Below are positions 46,838 through 54,573 of a DNA stretch of 64,000 nucleotides, piece after piece (within the stretch, counting starts at the first letter, position 1; each line of letters starts with the position of its first letter). This DNA is from Thalassotalea ponticola (GTDB lineage: Bacteria; Pseudomonadota; Gammaproteobacteria; Enterobacterales; Alteromonadaceae): the NCBI RefSeq assembly GCF_041379045.1, contig NZ_CP166871.1, positions 2,790,001 to 2,854,000 of the forward strand, in the 5' to 3' direction. The position numbers and the translations under genes are program-made. The notes beneath the pieces are model-generated. The model ran no database searches and was not told the origin of the DNA. It saw nothing but the letters and a program-made list of their open reading frames with translations.

Positions 46838-49147
46838 TTAATGGATCAACGCGAAGCCACCCGGAACGTGATACACCCGGTTAAAGTTCATCCGTTTCAA
46901 CATTTTTGCTGCCGTATCCGAGCGATTGCCGCTGCGACAAATACAAACCAATGTCTGCTGATTATTCACTGGCATGTGATGACGAACAAAGTGCGTAAGT
47001 TGACTCAATGGCACATTGACCAATGGCTTTTGCTTAAGCTGAGTTTGTTGATGTGCCTCAAATTCATATGCTTCTCGCACATCAATTACCAATACATCAT
47101 CGTGCTCAGCCAAAAAGTCATTGAGCTGTTCTGGAGCAATATTGACACACGGTTGTGTACTTTGTTGGATATAGCCACAGTAGTGCGCTGGTAATTGCTC
47201 GGCAATTTGTTGATCGACTTGCGCCTTGGCATCGACAAACTGTTCTTTGCTGATGCGTTGTAAACACACATCGGCTAACAACGGACTCTCAGCCATTTCA
47301 AGGGCAAAGCTAGTGGTAAACAGTTGCTTGTAGTCATGTGCCGGACACAACAAGGTGTCATTGTTAACCAAGCTATACAGCATCTGCAACGAGTCAAATA
47401 AGGCCCCGCTGTCACTGTCGGTAAAATCAGAACGACCAATACCACCTATTTGAATGGTATCGCCAGTAAATGCGTAATCAATGTCAACAGCCGTCACAGC
47501 CCCAGACGTATTATTGGCAATAAAGTAGCTGACGCTATCGTGTGTATGGCCCGGTGTTTGCAGTTTGATTACTCGCTTCGAACCCAAATTAATCATTGAT
47601 GCGATAACACCAGAGTCAAACTCTAGCGTCTGACTTTGTTCAATCGGCCAGCCATGTGCATCTACTGGTGTTTGCTCGCTCATTGGTGCAAGCAAGTCAG
47701 TTAACTCACTATTACTCACCTGCAGGTCATGTTGGTGGGTGGTTAAGATTGCGCGCACGTGATAGCCACCACTTTCAATAAGGGTGCGCAATTTGTGATT
47801 TAGCTCTGCCACCGCATCGATGATAACAACCTGCTTACTCGCTTGGTCAATGTAACACCAAGTGCATTGATTGTTGTATACCCACTGCTGGAGCCCCTCA
47901 AACTTGCTGTCTATCGCGTTATCGGGATCGGGTGTTAATAAACCGCTTTGACGCATCGCCACGCCCGCTGAAAAAATAGCTGCGCACGCTCGGTCGATAT
48001 CCTGTTGCGTTGTCGCTGGACCAAACGACATGCGAATCGCCCCTTCGCTCTGCCATTGTGCTTTTCCCATGGCATCGAGGACAAAACTGCCTGTCACTTT
48101 TGAACTGCACGCAGACCCTGAACTAACGCGAATGTTAGCGGCGTCAAAAACATCCATGATTTCTTTACTGCTTAGCCCTTTAACAGAAAAGTTTAACGTT
48201 GTCGGTAGTGAGTAGTTAAAGTCGTGATTGAAGACGATTGCCGGAAAAACAACGCCCAGCGTTTTCGCTAACTGTTGGCGATAAGCTACGAGTTGTTGGT
48301 GTGTTTTAAATGTCTCATCTGCTGAATCAAGCATTAACTCAAAAATGGCGCGAAGTGCGGCAATACCCGGCAAGTTCTCAGTTCCTGAACGCAACCCTTG
48401 CTCTTGCCCCCCGCCGGCAATAAACGGAGTGTAAGGTGCATTTTGACGAACGTAAAGCATGCCGATGCCTTTGGGTGCATAGAGTTTGTGGCCACTAAAC
48501 GGAGCGTAATCAATTGTCGTAGACGACAGGTTTAGCTTGATTTTACCGAGCCCTTGAACGCAATCAACCATCCAAAGCACCTCTGGATTGCCTTTGCGAA
48601 TAATTTCTTCTAACGCCAGCATATCCTGAAACACACCGGTTTCATTATTGGCAATCATGGTACATATCAATACGGTATCAGCAATGTGCTCAGCAATAAA
48701 CTGATGATCTAATAGTCCGTTTTCATCAACAGGTATCGCCACCACCTCGGCACCCACCTCAAGCATATCGTTCCAATGCTTCAAGGTTTCAGGAACCGCC
48801 TTATGCTCGGTTGCACCGTATAAAAGCAAAGGTTTTGATGGTGTCATGCCACCTTGCTTTATCGCCGCAAGAGCTGAAATGATTGATGTTTGAATACCTT
48901 CAGTAGCTCCTGAAGTGAAAATAATGTCACCGTCATCGGCGCCAATCACTTGGCGGGCCAACTGACGTGTGGATTCAAGAATATATTTAGCTTGAATTCC
49001 TGTTGAGTGCGAGGAGCTTGGGTTGCCAAAGCAGGTACTCATGGTGTGCATTGCCGCTTGGGCCGCCTGTGGCAGCACAGCAGTAGTGGCATTATTATCT
49101 AAATAGATTTCGTTCTTATTTGCCTTAATATCAGCTAGGTTGAGCAT
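46838..49147 (-). CDS. Fusion: cysteine desulfurase + persulfide dioxygenase-like MBL + rhodanese
   Basis: One frame of 769 residues with three sulfur-transfer domains. Residues 1-400: a NifS/IscS-type PLP desulfurase with YLDNNATT, the PLP lysine Lys221 (SGHKLYAPKG) and mobile-loop Cys347 (SSGSACSS). About 425-625: a metallo-beta-lactamase fold closest to ETHE1 persulfide dioxygenase. Its likely Fe(II) ligands are His471 (TTHQHD), His534 (PGHTHD) and Asp563 (FTGDTIQIGGIGRSDF), with CPAHDY at 601-606. The rest of the HxHxDH box is missing. About 670-769: a rhodanese with active Cys737 in CRSGNR. Inferred role: sulfur taken from cysteine as persulfide and oxidised to sulfite or passed on within one polypeptide. 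Monocistronic, with a dyad at its promoter. Confidence 0.85.
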   Translation of the reverse strand: MLNLADIKANKNEIYLDNNATTAVLPQAAQAAMHTMSTCFGNPSSSHSTGIQAKYILESTRQLARQVIGADDGDIIFTSGATEGIQTSIISALAAIKQGGMTPSKPLLLYGATEHKAVPETLKHWNDMLEVGAEVVAIPVDENGLLDHQFIAEHIADTVLICTMIANNETGVFQDMLALEEIIRKGNPEVLWMVDCVQGLGKIKLNLSSTTIDYAPFSGHKLYAPKGIGMLYVRQNAPYTPFIAGGGQEQGLRSGTENLPGIAALRAIFELMLDSADETFKTHQQLVAYRQQLAKTLGVVFPAIVFNHDFNYSLPTTLNFSVKGLSSKEIMDVFDAANIRVSSGSACSSKVTGSFVLDAMGKAQWQSEGAIRMSFGPATTQQDIDRACAAIFSAGVAMRQSGLLTPDPDNAIDSKFEGLQQWVYNNQCTWCYIDQASKQVVIIDAVAELNHKLRTLIESGGYHVRAILTTHQHDLQVSNSELTDLLAPMSEQTPVDAHGWPIEQSQTLEFDSGVIASMINLGSKRVIKLQTPGHTHDSVSYFIANNTSGAVTAVDIDYAFTGDTIQIGGIGRSDFTDSDSGALFDSLQMLYSLVNNDTLLCPAHDYKQLFTTSFALEMAESPLLADVCLQRISKEQFVDAKAQVDQQIAEQLPAHYCGYIQQSTQPCVNIAPEQLNDFLAEHDDVLVIDVREAYEFEAHQQTQLKQKPLVNVPLSQLTHFVRHHMPVNNQQTLVCICRSGNRSDTAAKMLKRMNFNRVYHVPGGFALIH

Positions 49148-49198
49148 ATACTTCTTCTCTTATTACCCTGAATCTCGCTTATTCTAACCAAACATAAC

Positions 49199-49219
49199 TT
49201 GTAACTCTAGGTTATAAGA
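49199..49219 (-). promoter_or_regulatory. 21-bp dyad near the promoter of the desulfurase fusion gene
   Basis: CTTGTAAC-TCTAG-GTTATAAG is a palindrome with one mismatched pair, 52 bases upstream of the start. On the minus strand it lies just upstream of TAGAAT (49188-49183), a candidate -10, so it would cover the -35 region. This resembles operators of activators that work at poor -35 elements (for example MerR-type), but the regulator is unknown. Confidence 0.4.
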
Positions 49220-49385
49220 AAGAAATTATTGCGATTTAGGTAATTCGCCTATTTTTGCAAGGTCTCAAGGCGATGTTAACGTATTACACGCAGTAAAACG
49301 CTGATGAAAGAGCACAAACTAAGAGGGTGACGGCGACTTTTGGCGCCAAATACAGCGTGTCAATGATGTCAGCAGGGTTTAATGT

Positions 49386-50162
49386 TTAAGGGCTTAATAT
49401 CGTTGGATTGTCCAATAGAATACCGGTCACACCAAGACTCATTAGTTTTTCAAGTTCTCCACGCTGCGGGGCGCCAACGGTAGTCCACACAGGCTTGCCA
49501 AGGCGGCGCAACTGGTTAACTAAATCAGGGTTGGCGTATATCCATTGCGGCCACAAGCGAATGATATCAACGCCGGCTTGAATAAACGGCTCTATATCGT
49601 CAATGGTCAAAATAAAACCCAGTGTGCGAATGTTTGGATTGAGTCGGCGAAAAGCGATCAAGTCGTCAACATCACGAGGACCAATTATCACTTTTGATAT
49701 CGCGTTGTATTGCTCAGTTATGCGAATCACATCAAATGCCTTTATTGGCGGTGTATTTTTAATATCAATTAACAGTGTAATGTCAGTTTCAACCAATAAT
49801 TGCAGTACTTCTTGGTAGGTTGGTATGCGTTGCCCTCGACCGGCATCGAGTTGTTTAAGCTCTGCCAAGGTGTGATCAATAACCTTGCCACGACCATTGG
49901 TTGTTCGATTGACGGTTTCATCGTGGATAACGACAATGGCGCCATCTTTTGTGCTGCGAAGGTCAATTTCAATAACGTCTATGCCATCGCGGATAGCTTG
50001 TTCAAATGCCGCCAGTGTGTTCTCGGGTTCGCCCAAGCCTGTTCCGCCCCGATGGGCGATAGCCACTACCTTGTCGGCTAACTCATGCGGGCTAAGGTTG
50101 TCAGCCTTTGCCACGGTGTTTACCGAGTTAAAATACAAGACAAATACGGCCACAGTCAGCAA
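49386..50162 (-). CDS. Exported glycerophosphodiester phosphodiesterase
   Basis: Hydrolyses glycerophosphodiesters to glycerol-3-phosphate and an alcohol; periplasmic, GlpQ/UgpQ superfamily. The 258-residue protein has a hydrophobic N-terminal export signal (about 1-20), then HRGGTGLGEPENT, EIDLRSTKDGAIVVIHD with the metal ligands and second His, and a TIM barrel ending GVTGILLDNP. The start is unusual: a TTG at 50162 is the nearest standard codon. An ATT three codons upstream would add Lys to the signal peptide and sits 4 bases after AGGAGG. It is alone on this strand. Confidence 0.88.
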   Translation of the reverse strand: MLTVAVFVLYFNSVNTVAKADNLSPHELADKVVAIAHRGGTGLGEPENTLAAFEQAIRDGIDVIEIDLRSTKDGAIVVIHDETVNRTTNGRGKVIDHTLAELKQLDAGRGQRIPTYQEVLQLLVETDITLLIDIKNTPPIKAFDVIRITEQYNAISKVIIGPRDVDDLIAFRRLNPNIRTLGFILTIDDIEPFIQAGVDIIRLWPQWIYANPDLVNQLRRLGKPVWTTVGAPQRGELEKLMSLGVTGILLDNPTILSP

Positions 50163-50171
50163 TTTTAAAAT

Positions 50172-50503
50172 AGCCCCTCCTCTGGCTCGATCGCCATAGT
50201 CAGCCCAAAATCAATTGACATACACAGCTCAGCCGTTGCTAATTCCCGCTCGTATTAACAACGGTCTGATTTATTAAGCTTAGTTTGAACTGCGTGGTTT
50301 TAGTAATAACTTGCCGAAAAGGGCTATGCACTGGAGGTATCGATTAATTAGCTACAGTTACTAACGCGTATTGCATTGGCTTGTCGATATAGAAAGGGGT
50401 CGCTGGAGCTGATATTGCGCCTGAGAGCAGGGCCAAACAATCTGAAAGAAATTGTATTTTTGCATATACTGATATTCATGGTCATTTCAACAAAGGTTAT
50501 CCC
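50172..50503. other. Intergenic space between the phosphodiesterase and the porin gene
   Basis: About 330 bases with no convincing coding frame. The right end holds the porin ribosome-binding site (AAAGG, 7 bases before the ATG) and an AT-rich promoter-like stretch around 50455-50480. The left end holds the GGAGG of the phosphodiesterase gene. I see no repeat or RNA family here. Confidence 0.4.
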
Positions 50504-51709
50504 ATGCCCTTAGCGCCCTCAGCAAAAGTTGCTCTATACGCCTCGTTACTCGCGACTTATCTATCGAGCTCTTTATACTCTACCTCTCATGCTGTTGAAA
50601 TATATAAAGACAATCAGACCTCTGTTAATACACACGGCTATTTGCGCGTTACTTATGAAGACAACGCGGCAGGCGAAGCTTTTACCGATAGTGGTTCGCG
50701 CTGGGGTTTTAAAGTCAATCGAGAACTGGCCTATGGTTGGCAAGGTAGGCTGGTAACCGAATGGGCGATGACCTTTGAGCGCTCGCGTAGCTTTGCCGTT
50801 GACTTTATCGGTAACGACGCCAATGTTGCCATTGGTGATGCCGGTGAGACGATTTCCTCTCGGCTGGGCTATATTGAGTTTACACACGATGACTGGGGGC
50901 GCATTGGCCTTGGTAAACAATGGGGTGTTTATTACGATATTGCAGGTGGTACCGACTTACTGCATTACTATGGAGGTAGTGCTCTAGGTGTATATAAGTT
51001 GGGAGCCGATGGTGGGCTGTCTGGAACGGGTCGCGCTGAGCGGGCGATCACTTGGCGAAAATCCTATAACAATTTAAATATTGGCTTGTTGTACCAACCA
51101 CAAGACGAAGAAATCATTCTAAACTTTCCACGCTGCCGTGACATCGAAGAAGACAACCCTAACTTTGAGCAATGTAACAACCTCGATGGCCAAAGTCTCG
51201 GTACAATAGGAACAGGTTATGGTATTTCGCTCAGTTATCAATTTGATATGATTTGGCTTGGAGCAACGTACAATACCTCCAACGTCGATGGCAGTAATAG
51301 TTTAAATGACTTTGGTTTAAGCGGCGAGATTGACGATACCATGCAAGCCTTTATGATCAAATACGGTACCTTTAATAAAGGTCTTTATGTTGCAGCTGGT
51401 ATTGCCGAAGGTGAAAACCATGAAATCGACAACACCGGAAAGTATTTTGACTCCAGAGGCGTTGAAGTCTTAATAAAGTATCAATTTGCCGAGCGCTTTT
51501 GGTTTTACGGCGGGATCAATCACTTGGAATCACGGGATAACACTACTCAATACGAAATCAGTTACCCATATATCGCCGCCGATTACCACTTTAAAAACAA
51601 CGTCGGTGCGGTGTTTGTGGAAGTGAGAAAAAACAATCATACCAACGCCGATGGAAGCGATGGCAATACCCATACCGATATCGCCATCGGCGTACAATTG
51701 AACCTATAA
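50504..51709 (+). CDS. Gram-negative outer-membrane porin
   Basis: A 401-residue protein with a signal peptide (about 1-30, ending TSHA). The body has the general porin pattern: VEIYKDNQTSVNTHGYLRVTYED, FKVNRELAYGWQGRLVTEWAM, then GRIGLGKQWGVYYDI, which contains the loop-3 entry. Amphipathic beta strands repeat about every 20 residues. The barrel is probably a 16-stranded trimeric porin of the OmpC/OmpF class. The C terminus ends in Leu rather than the usual Phe. Substrate range cannot be told. Single gene. Confidence 0.88.
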   Translation: MPLAPSAKVALYASLLATYLSSSLYSTSHAVEIYKDNQTSVNTHGYLRVTYEDNAAGEAFTDSGSRWGFKVNRELAYGWQGRLVTEWAMTFERSRSFAVDFIGNDANVAIGDAGETISSRLGYIEFTHDDWGRIGLGKQWGVYYDIAGGTDLLHYYGGSALGVYKLGADGGLSGTGRAERAITWRKSYNNLNIGLLYQPQDEEIILNFPRCRDIEEDNPNFEQCNNLDGQSLGTIGTGYGISLSYQFDMIWLGATYNTSNVDGSNSLNDFGLSGEIDDTMQAFMIKYGTFNKGLYVAAGIAEGENHEIDNTGKYFDSRGVEVLIKYQFAERFWFYGGINHLESRDNTTQYEISYPYIAADYHFKNNVGAVFVEVRKNNHTNADGSDGNTHTDIAIGVQLNL

Positions 51710-51766
51710 AGCAGTCATAGGCGCTGTGAATAAACACTTGGTCAGGAATTAAATAGCCACACTCGA

Positions 51767-52336
51767 TTAAAACGGTGCCGTTGCTAGTACTTCCTCACGG
51801 TTGCAGTGCTCGTTTAAAAAACGCTTGAGAGTTGGGTAGGCATCTAAATCGAGTAATTGTCTAAAGACAACCCAATCAAGTAAACAATACAAACAAATAC
51901 TGGGGTAATGCCAATCGCTGAAGTCGCCCTGCTCGACTAAATTTGATAGATAGCTCAACACCTGCTCAATGCGTTGATGTTGTAACTTACAAAACATGAT
52001 GTCGTTATCGACATCCACGCCACTTCGCTGCAGTAATAGCAAACTGACAAAGGAATCGTTGGCAGCATCGATCAACGTCAATAAGTTTTCTTGTTGCCAA
52101 GACAGTGCGGTTAAAGAGAACTTTTCTTGCAAGTATCTAAAGATCACTCGTGAATCAAGAATACTCTGTTGGTCGTCGAGTAAAAATGGGACTTTCAAAC
52201 ACGGATTGTGTTGTATTAATGTTTGTCTATCACCGTCGCTAAAAATGTCTAAGGCAATAAATTCAAGGTCAATGCTGTATGCGTATATGCGGATGCGGCG
52301 CACAAAAGGTGAAGCTGTGGAACCGTAGAGTTTCAT
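51767..52336 (-). CDS. Glutathione S-transferase family protein
   Basis: A 189-residue soluble protein. The thioredoxin-like N-terminal domain has KLYGSTASPFVRRIRIYA, with the Ser-Pro-Phe active-site type. LKVPFLLDDQQSILDSRVIFRYL contains the cis-Pro and Ser contacts to glutathione. A helical C-terminal domain follows. The substrate is unknown. ATG 52336 has GAG eight bases upstream; a second ATG two codons earlier is possible. It lies downstream of speDE but beyond a hairpin terminator, so it is probably separate. Confidence 0.85.
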   Translation of the reverse strand: MKLYGSTASPFVRRIRIYAYSIDLEFIALDIFSDGDRQTLIQHNPCLKVPFLLDDQQSILDSRVIFRYLQEKFSLTALSWQQENLLTLIDAANDSFVSLLLLQRSGVDVDNDIMFCKLQHQRIEQVLSYLSNLVEQGDFSDWHYPSICLYCLLDWVVFRQLLDLDAYPTLKRFLNEHCNREEVLATAPF

Positions 52337-52391
52337 CGTCATCGCTCATTATCTGTTCATTTTAAATACTGTACCCCCTTTTATACGACAA

Positions 52392-52417
52392 AGCCAACAA
52401 GCTAGCGTCTGTTGGCT
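52392..52417 (-). terminator. Probable terminator after speE
   Basis: AGCCAACA / TGTTGGCT perfect 8-bp stem with a 10-base loop, 17 bases after the speE stop on the minus strand. Only a short T-stretch follows, so strength is uncertain. Confidence 0.55.
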
Positions 52418-52433
52418 ATGCGATCTGTCTGAC

Positions 52434-53294
52434 TTAGCCGTTAGCGATTAAACCCGCTAACCCTTTGCGCGCAAAATTTGGCAAGCTAAATGCGGCTTTG
52501 TGTACCGCACAGTTATAGTAATCGAACTCGATCCCACTGTTGTGAACGCGTTCGTCTTTAAAGTCTTGCAACGGATGATATTTTTTCGAGGCAAAAGTAA
52601 AGCTCCACAAACCACCAGGGTAGGTTAAATTGCTAAAGTTGTATAAAAAGCACTGTGGAAATACATCGTTAAGCACCCGTAATAGCGACTGTTGAATGTC
52701 CATCGCGTACCAGGATGATTCACCTTGCGACACAACAATGCCGTCATCAGTCAAACAATTAAACACATCTTGGTAAAACTCTGGTCCAAATAACGGCGCT
52801 GCCGGACCGATGGGGTCGGTGCTATCAACAATGATCACATCGAACTTTTCATCGGTTTCTTTTACGAATTTCACGCCGTCACCAATAATTAAATTAAGGC
52901 GCGGGTTTTCAAGCTCACATGCGGTTTGCGGAATGAACTCTTTACAGGCATCAACTACCATGCCATCAATCTCAACCATAGTGCATTTTTCAACACCGCT
53001 GTGACGCAAGACCTCGCGCGCGGTACCGCCGTCACCACCACCGATCACAAGCACATTTTTCGGTTGCGGATGCACAAACAACGGAACGTGGCTGATCATA
53101 TCGTGATAGGCAAACTCGTCGCGTTCAGTAACCATGATCAATCCGTCGTTCAACAACATGCGGCCGTGGCCTCGCGTTTCTACCACATCAACGGTTTGAA
53201 ATTCGCTTTTGCCTGAAAACAGAACGCGATCGACTTTAATTTTTAAGCCGAGAAAATCCTGAAATTTCTCTTCAATCCATAATTCAGAGTGCAT
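52434..53294 (-). CDS. speE: Spermidine synthase SpeE
   Basis: Aminopropyltransferase making spermidine from putrescine and decarboxylated SAM. The 286-residue protein (E. coli 288) starts MHSELWIEEKFQDFLGLKIKVD. It shows the nucleotide-binding VLVIGGGDGGTAREVLRH, the catalytic Asp region VIIVDSTDPIGPAAPLFG, and YPGGLWSFTFASKK. ATG 53294 has AGGAG seven bases upstream. It overlaps the 3' end of speD by 11 bases, which indicates coupled translation of the two enzymes that act in sequence. Confidence 0.97.
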   Translation of the reverse strand: MHSELWIEEKFQDFLGLKIKVDRVLFSGKSEFQTVDVVETRGHGRMLLNDGLIMVTERDEFAYHDMISHVPLFVHPQPKNVLVIGGGDGGTAREVLRHSGVEKCTMVEIDGMVVDACKEFIPQTACELENPRLNLIIGDGVKFVKETDEKFDVIIVDSTDPIGPAAPLFGPEFYQDVFNCLTDDGIVVSQGESSWYAMDIQQSLLRVLNDVFPQCFLYNFSNLTYPGGLWSFTFASKKYHPLQDFKDERVHNSGIEFDYYNCAVHKAAFSLPNFARKGLAGLIANG

Positions 53295-54276
53295 GGTTAT
53301 CTCCTGTCGTATCAAGCAGTCTAGGCTTGGCAAATTGTTGTTGAGGGGCAATGTAATTAATAAAACTTAACTGGTAGCCGTTGCTCATCGTATCTGAGAC
53401 TTTGGCTTGACTGACGTAGTGTTGCGGTATGTGCGTGTCTACCATCAGTTCTAAATTTGGTTCATTAAACGCCAATAAATCAAATGAATTGGGTTTGAGT
53501 ACATCAAGAATCACCGGTGCCATATTGACCAAATTTAAACTCGACTCAAAACTGACGTAGCTAATCCCCGCCTGTGGAGTGATGTGAATGGTAAAATAGT
53601 CTTTCGCGTTTATTGCATTAACCGAATAGCCATATGGGTCGAAGACAAAATCATCAAACTCAAATCCCGGCAAAAGGGTTTCTAGCTGCAAATATTCGCG
53701 AATTTGCTCAGGTGTTAAGCCTGGGGTGGTAAGCATGTTCGATGCTTTTTCACAAATTTGATAGGCTAAAAGCTCGTAAGTTTTATCGTTCTTATCCGCT
53801 TGAAAATCATTTTGCTGGTGAAATACGTAATTGTGGTGGCCGTCTAATTCGCCAAAGCGGTAGGCGATACCGGGCATATACTCTTGCAACAATCGAATAT
53901 CTTCACCAAAGTTACTGAACTGTGCCTGAGCGTAATATTCGTTTTTTCGTTGATAAAAAACGTGCGCAATATTAGCCATGGTGAAATGTTTAATAAAATA
54001 CTCCACCGATTTCACCAAGCGGGTGACGCCACAGGTCAAAATGAGAATTCGATCATCCCAAACAAATAAACTCGACTCTGACAACAAATACGCTTTGCAG
54101 TGTTCATTTTTAACCGACGATAATATTTGAGCGTTGCAACAACTTACCATAGCAGCCCAAAAATCATCATTAACATCATTGAGTAGCGAGACGTTACCGT
54201 TGACAATAACCTCTGCTTTTTTTTCTGAACCTTCGAAAAACAATAGTGGATCCTCAAAGACGCTGTAGTTGTGCAA
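53284..54276 (-). CDS. speD: S-adenosylmethionine decarboxylase, eukaryotic-type
   Basis: Pyruvoyl enzyme that decarboxylates SAM for spermidine synthesis. The 330-residue proenzyme belongs to the eukaryotic AdoMetDC family, not the short bacterial SpeD. FFEGSEKK carries the Glu residues equivalent to human Glu8 and Glu11. The self-cleavage site is Glu67-Ser68 in YLLSESSLFV, and Cys82 in TCGVT is the proton donor. PYGYSVNAI and TIHITP cover the Ser229/His243 processing residues. Two numbers, 67/68 and 82, coincide with the human enzyme. The start is a TTG at 54276; an out-of-frame ATG with a better-spaced Shine-Dalgarno lies just upstream. Confidence 0.93.
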   Translation of the reverse strand: MHNYSVFEDPLLFFEGSEKKAEVIVNGNVSLLNDVNDDFWAAMVSCCNAQILSSVKNEHCKAYLLSESSLFVWDDRILILTCGVTRLVKSVEYFIKHFTMANIAHVFYQRKNEYYAQAQFSNFGEDIRLLQEYMPGIAYRFGELDGHHNYVFHQQNDFQADKNDKTYELLAYQICEKASNMLTTPGLTPEQIREYLQLETLLPGFEFDDFVFDPYGYSVNAINAKDYFTIHITPQAGISYVSFESSLNLVNMAPVILDVLKPNSFDLLAFNEPNLELMVDTHIPQHYVSQAKVSDTMSNGYQLSFINYIAPQQQFAKPRLLDTTGDNHAL

Positions 54277-54280
54277 ACAT
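54254..54280 (-). other. Possible upstream mini-ORF overlapping the speD start
   Basis: ATG at 54280-54278 opens an eight-residue frame (MFAQLQRL) ending TGA at 54256-54254. It overlaps the TTG start of speD by frame shift of one base. AGGG lies 7 bases before this ATG but 11 before the TTG, so ribosomes may prefer the mini-ORF. Could be chance. Confidence 0.3.
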
Positions 54281-54485
54281 TCGCTTACCCTACAGCTTAA
54301 TTACGTGCTAATAAAAATTGCGCGGTATTGTACGTGTAAATGTTGTAAACGCAATCTATTTGATGTTAAAAAGCACAATTGAATCAACAACATTGACCAT
54401 TAAATAACCACACAACACAATTTTTGTAAGGCCGCTATCAGCACCTTACCAAGTAGCGCTTAACGTCGCTAGCCAAGTGCAAGGC

Positions 54486-54519
54486 TATAATTAGTATAGA
54501 TGAAAAAAACCACTATACT
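54486..54519 (+). promoter_or_regulatory. Candidate speB promoter -10 and adjoining hairpin
   Basis: TATAAT (54486-54491) is followed by AGTATAG (54493-54499) and CTATACT (54513-54519), a 7-bp inverted repeat with a 13-base loop, about 55-88 bases before the speB ATG. No good -35 at 17 bases; TTAACG at 20 bases upstream is the nearest. The rest of the gap between speD and speB shows nothing clear. Confidence 0.4.
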
Positions 54520-54573
54520 TTAAGGCAAAATTAGGCATAATTGCCGCCATTTTTTAGGGGCTTGAAAGACATT

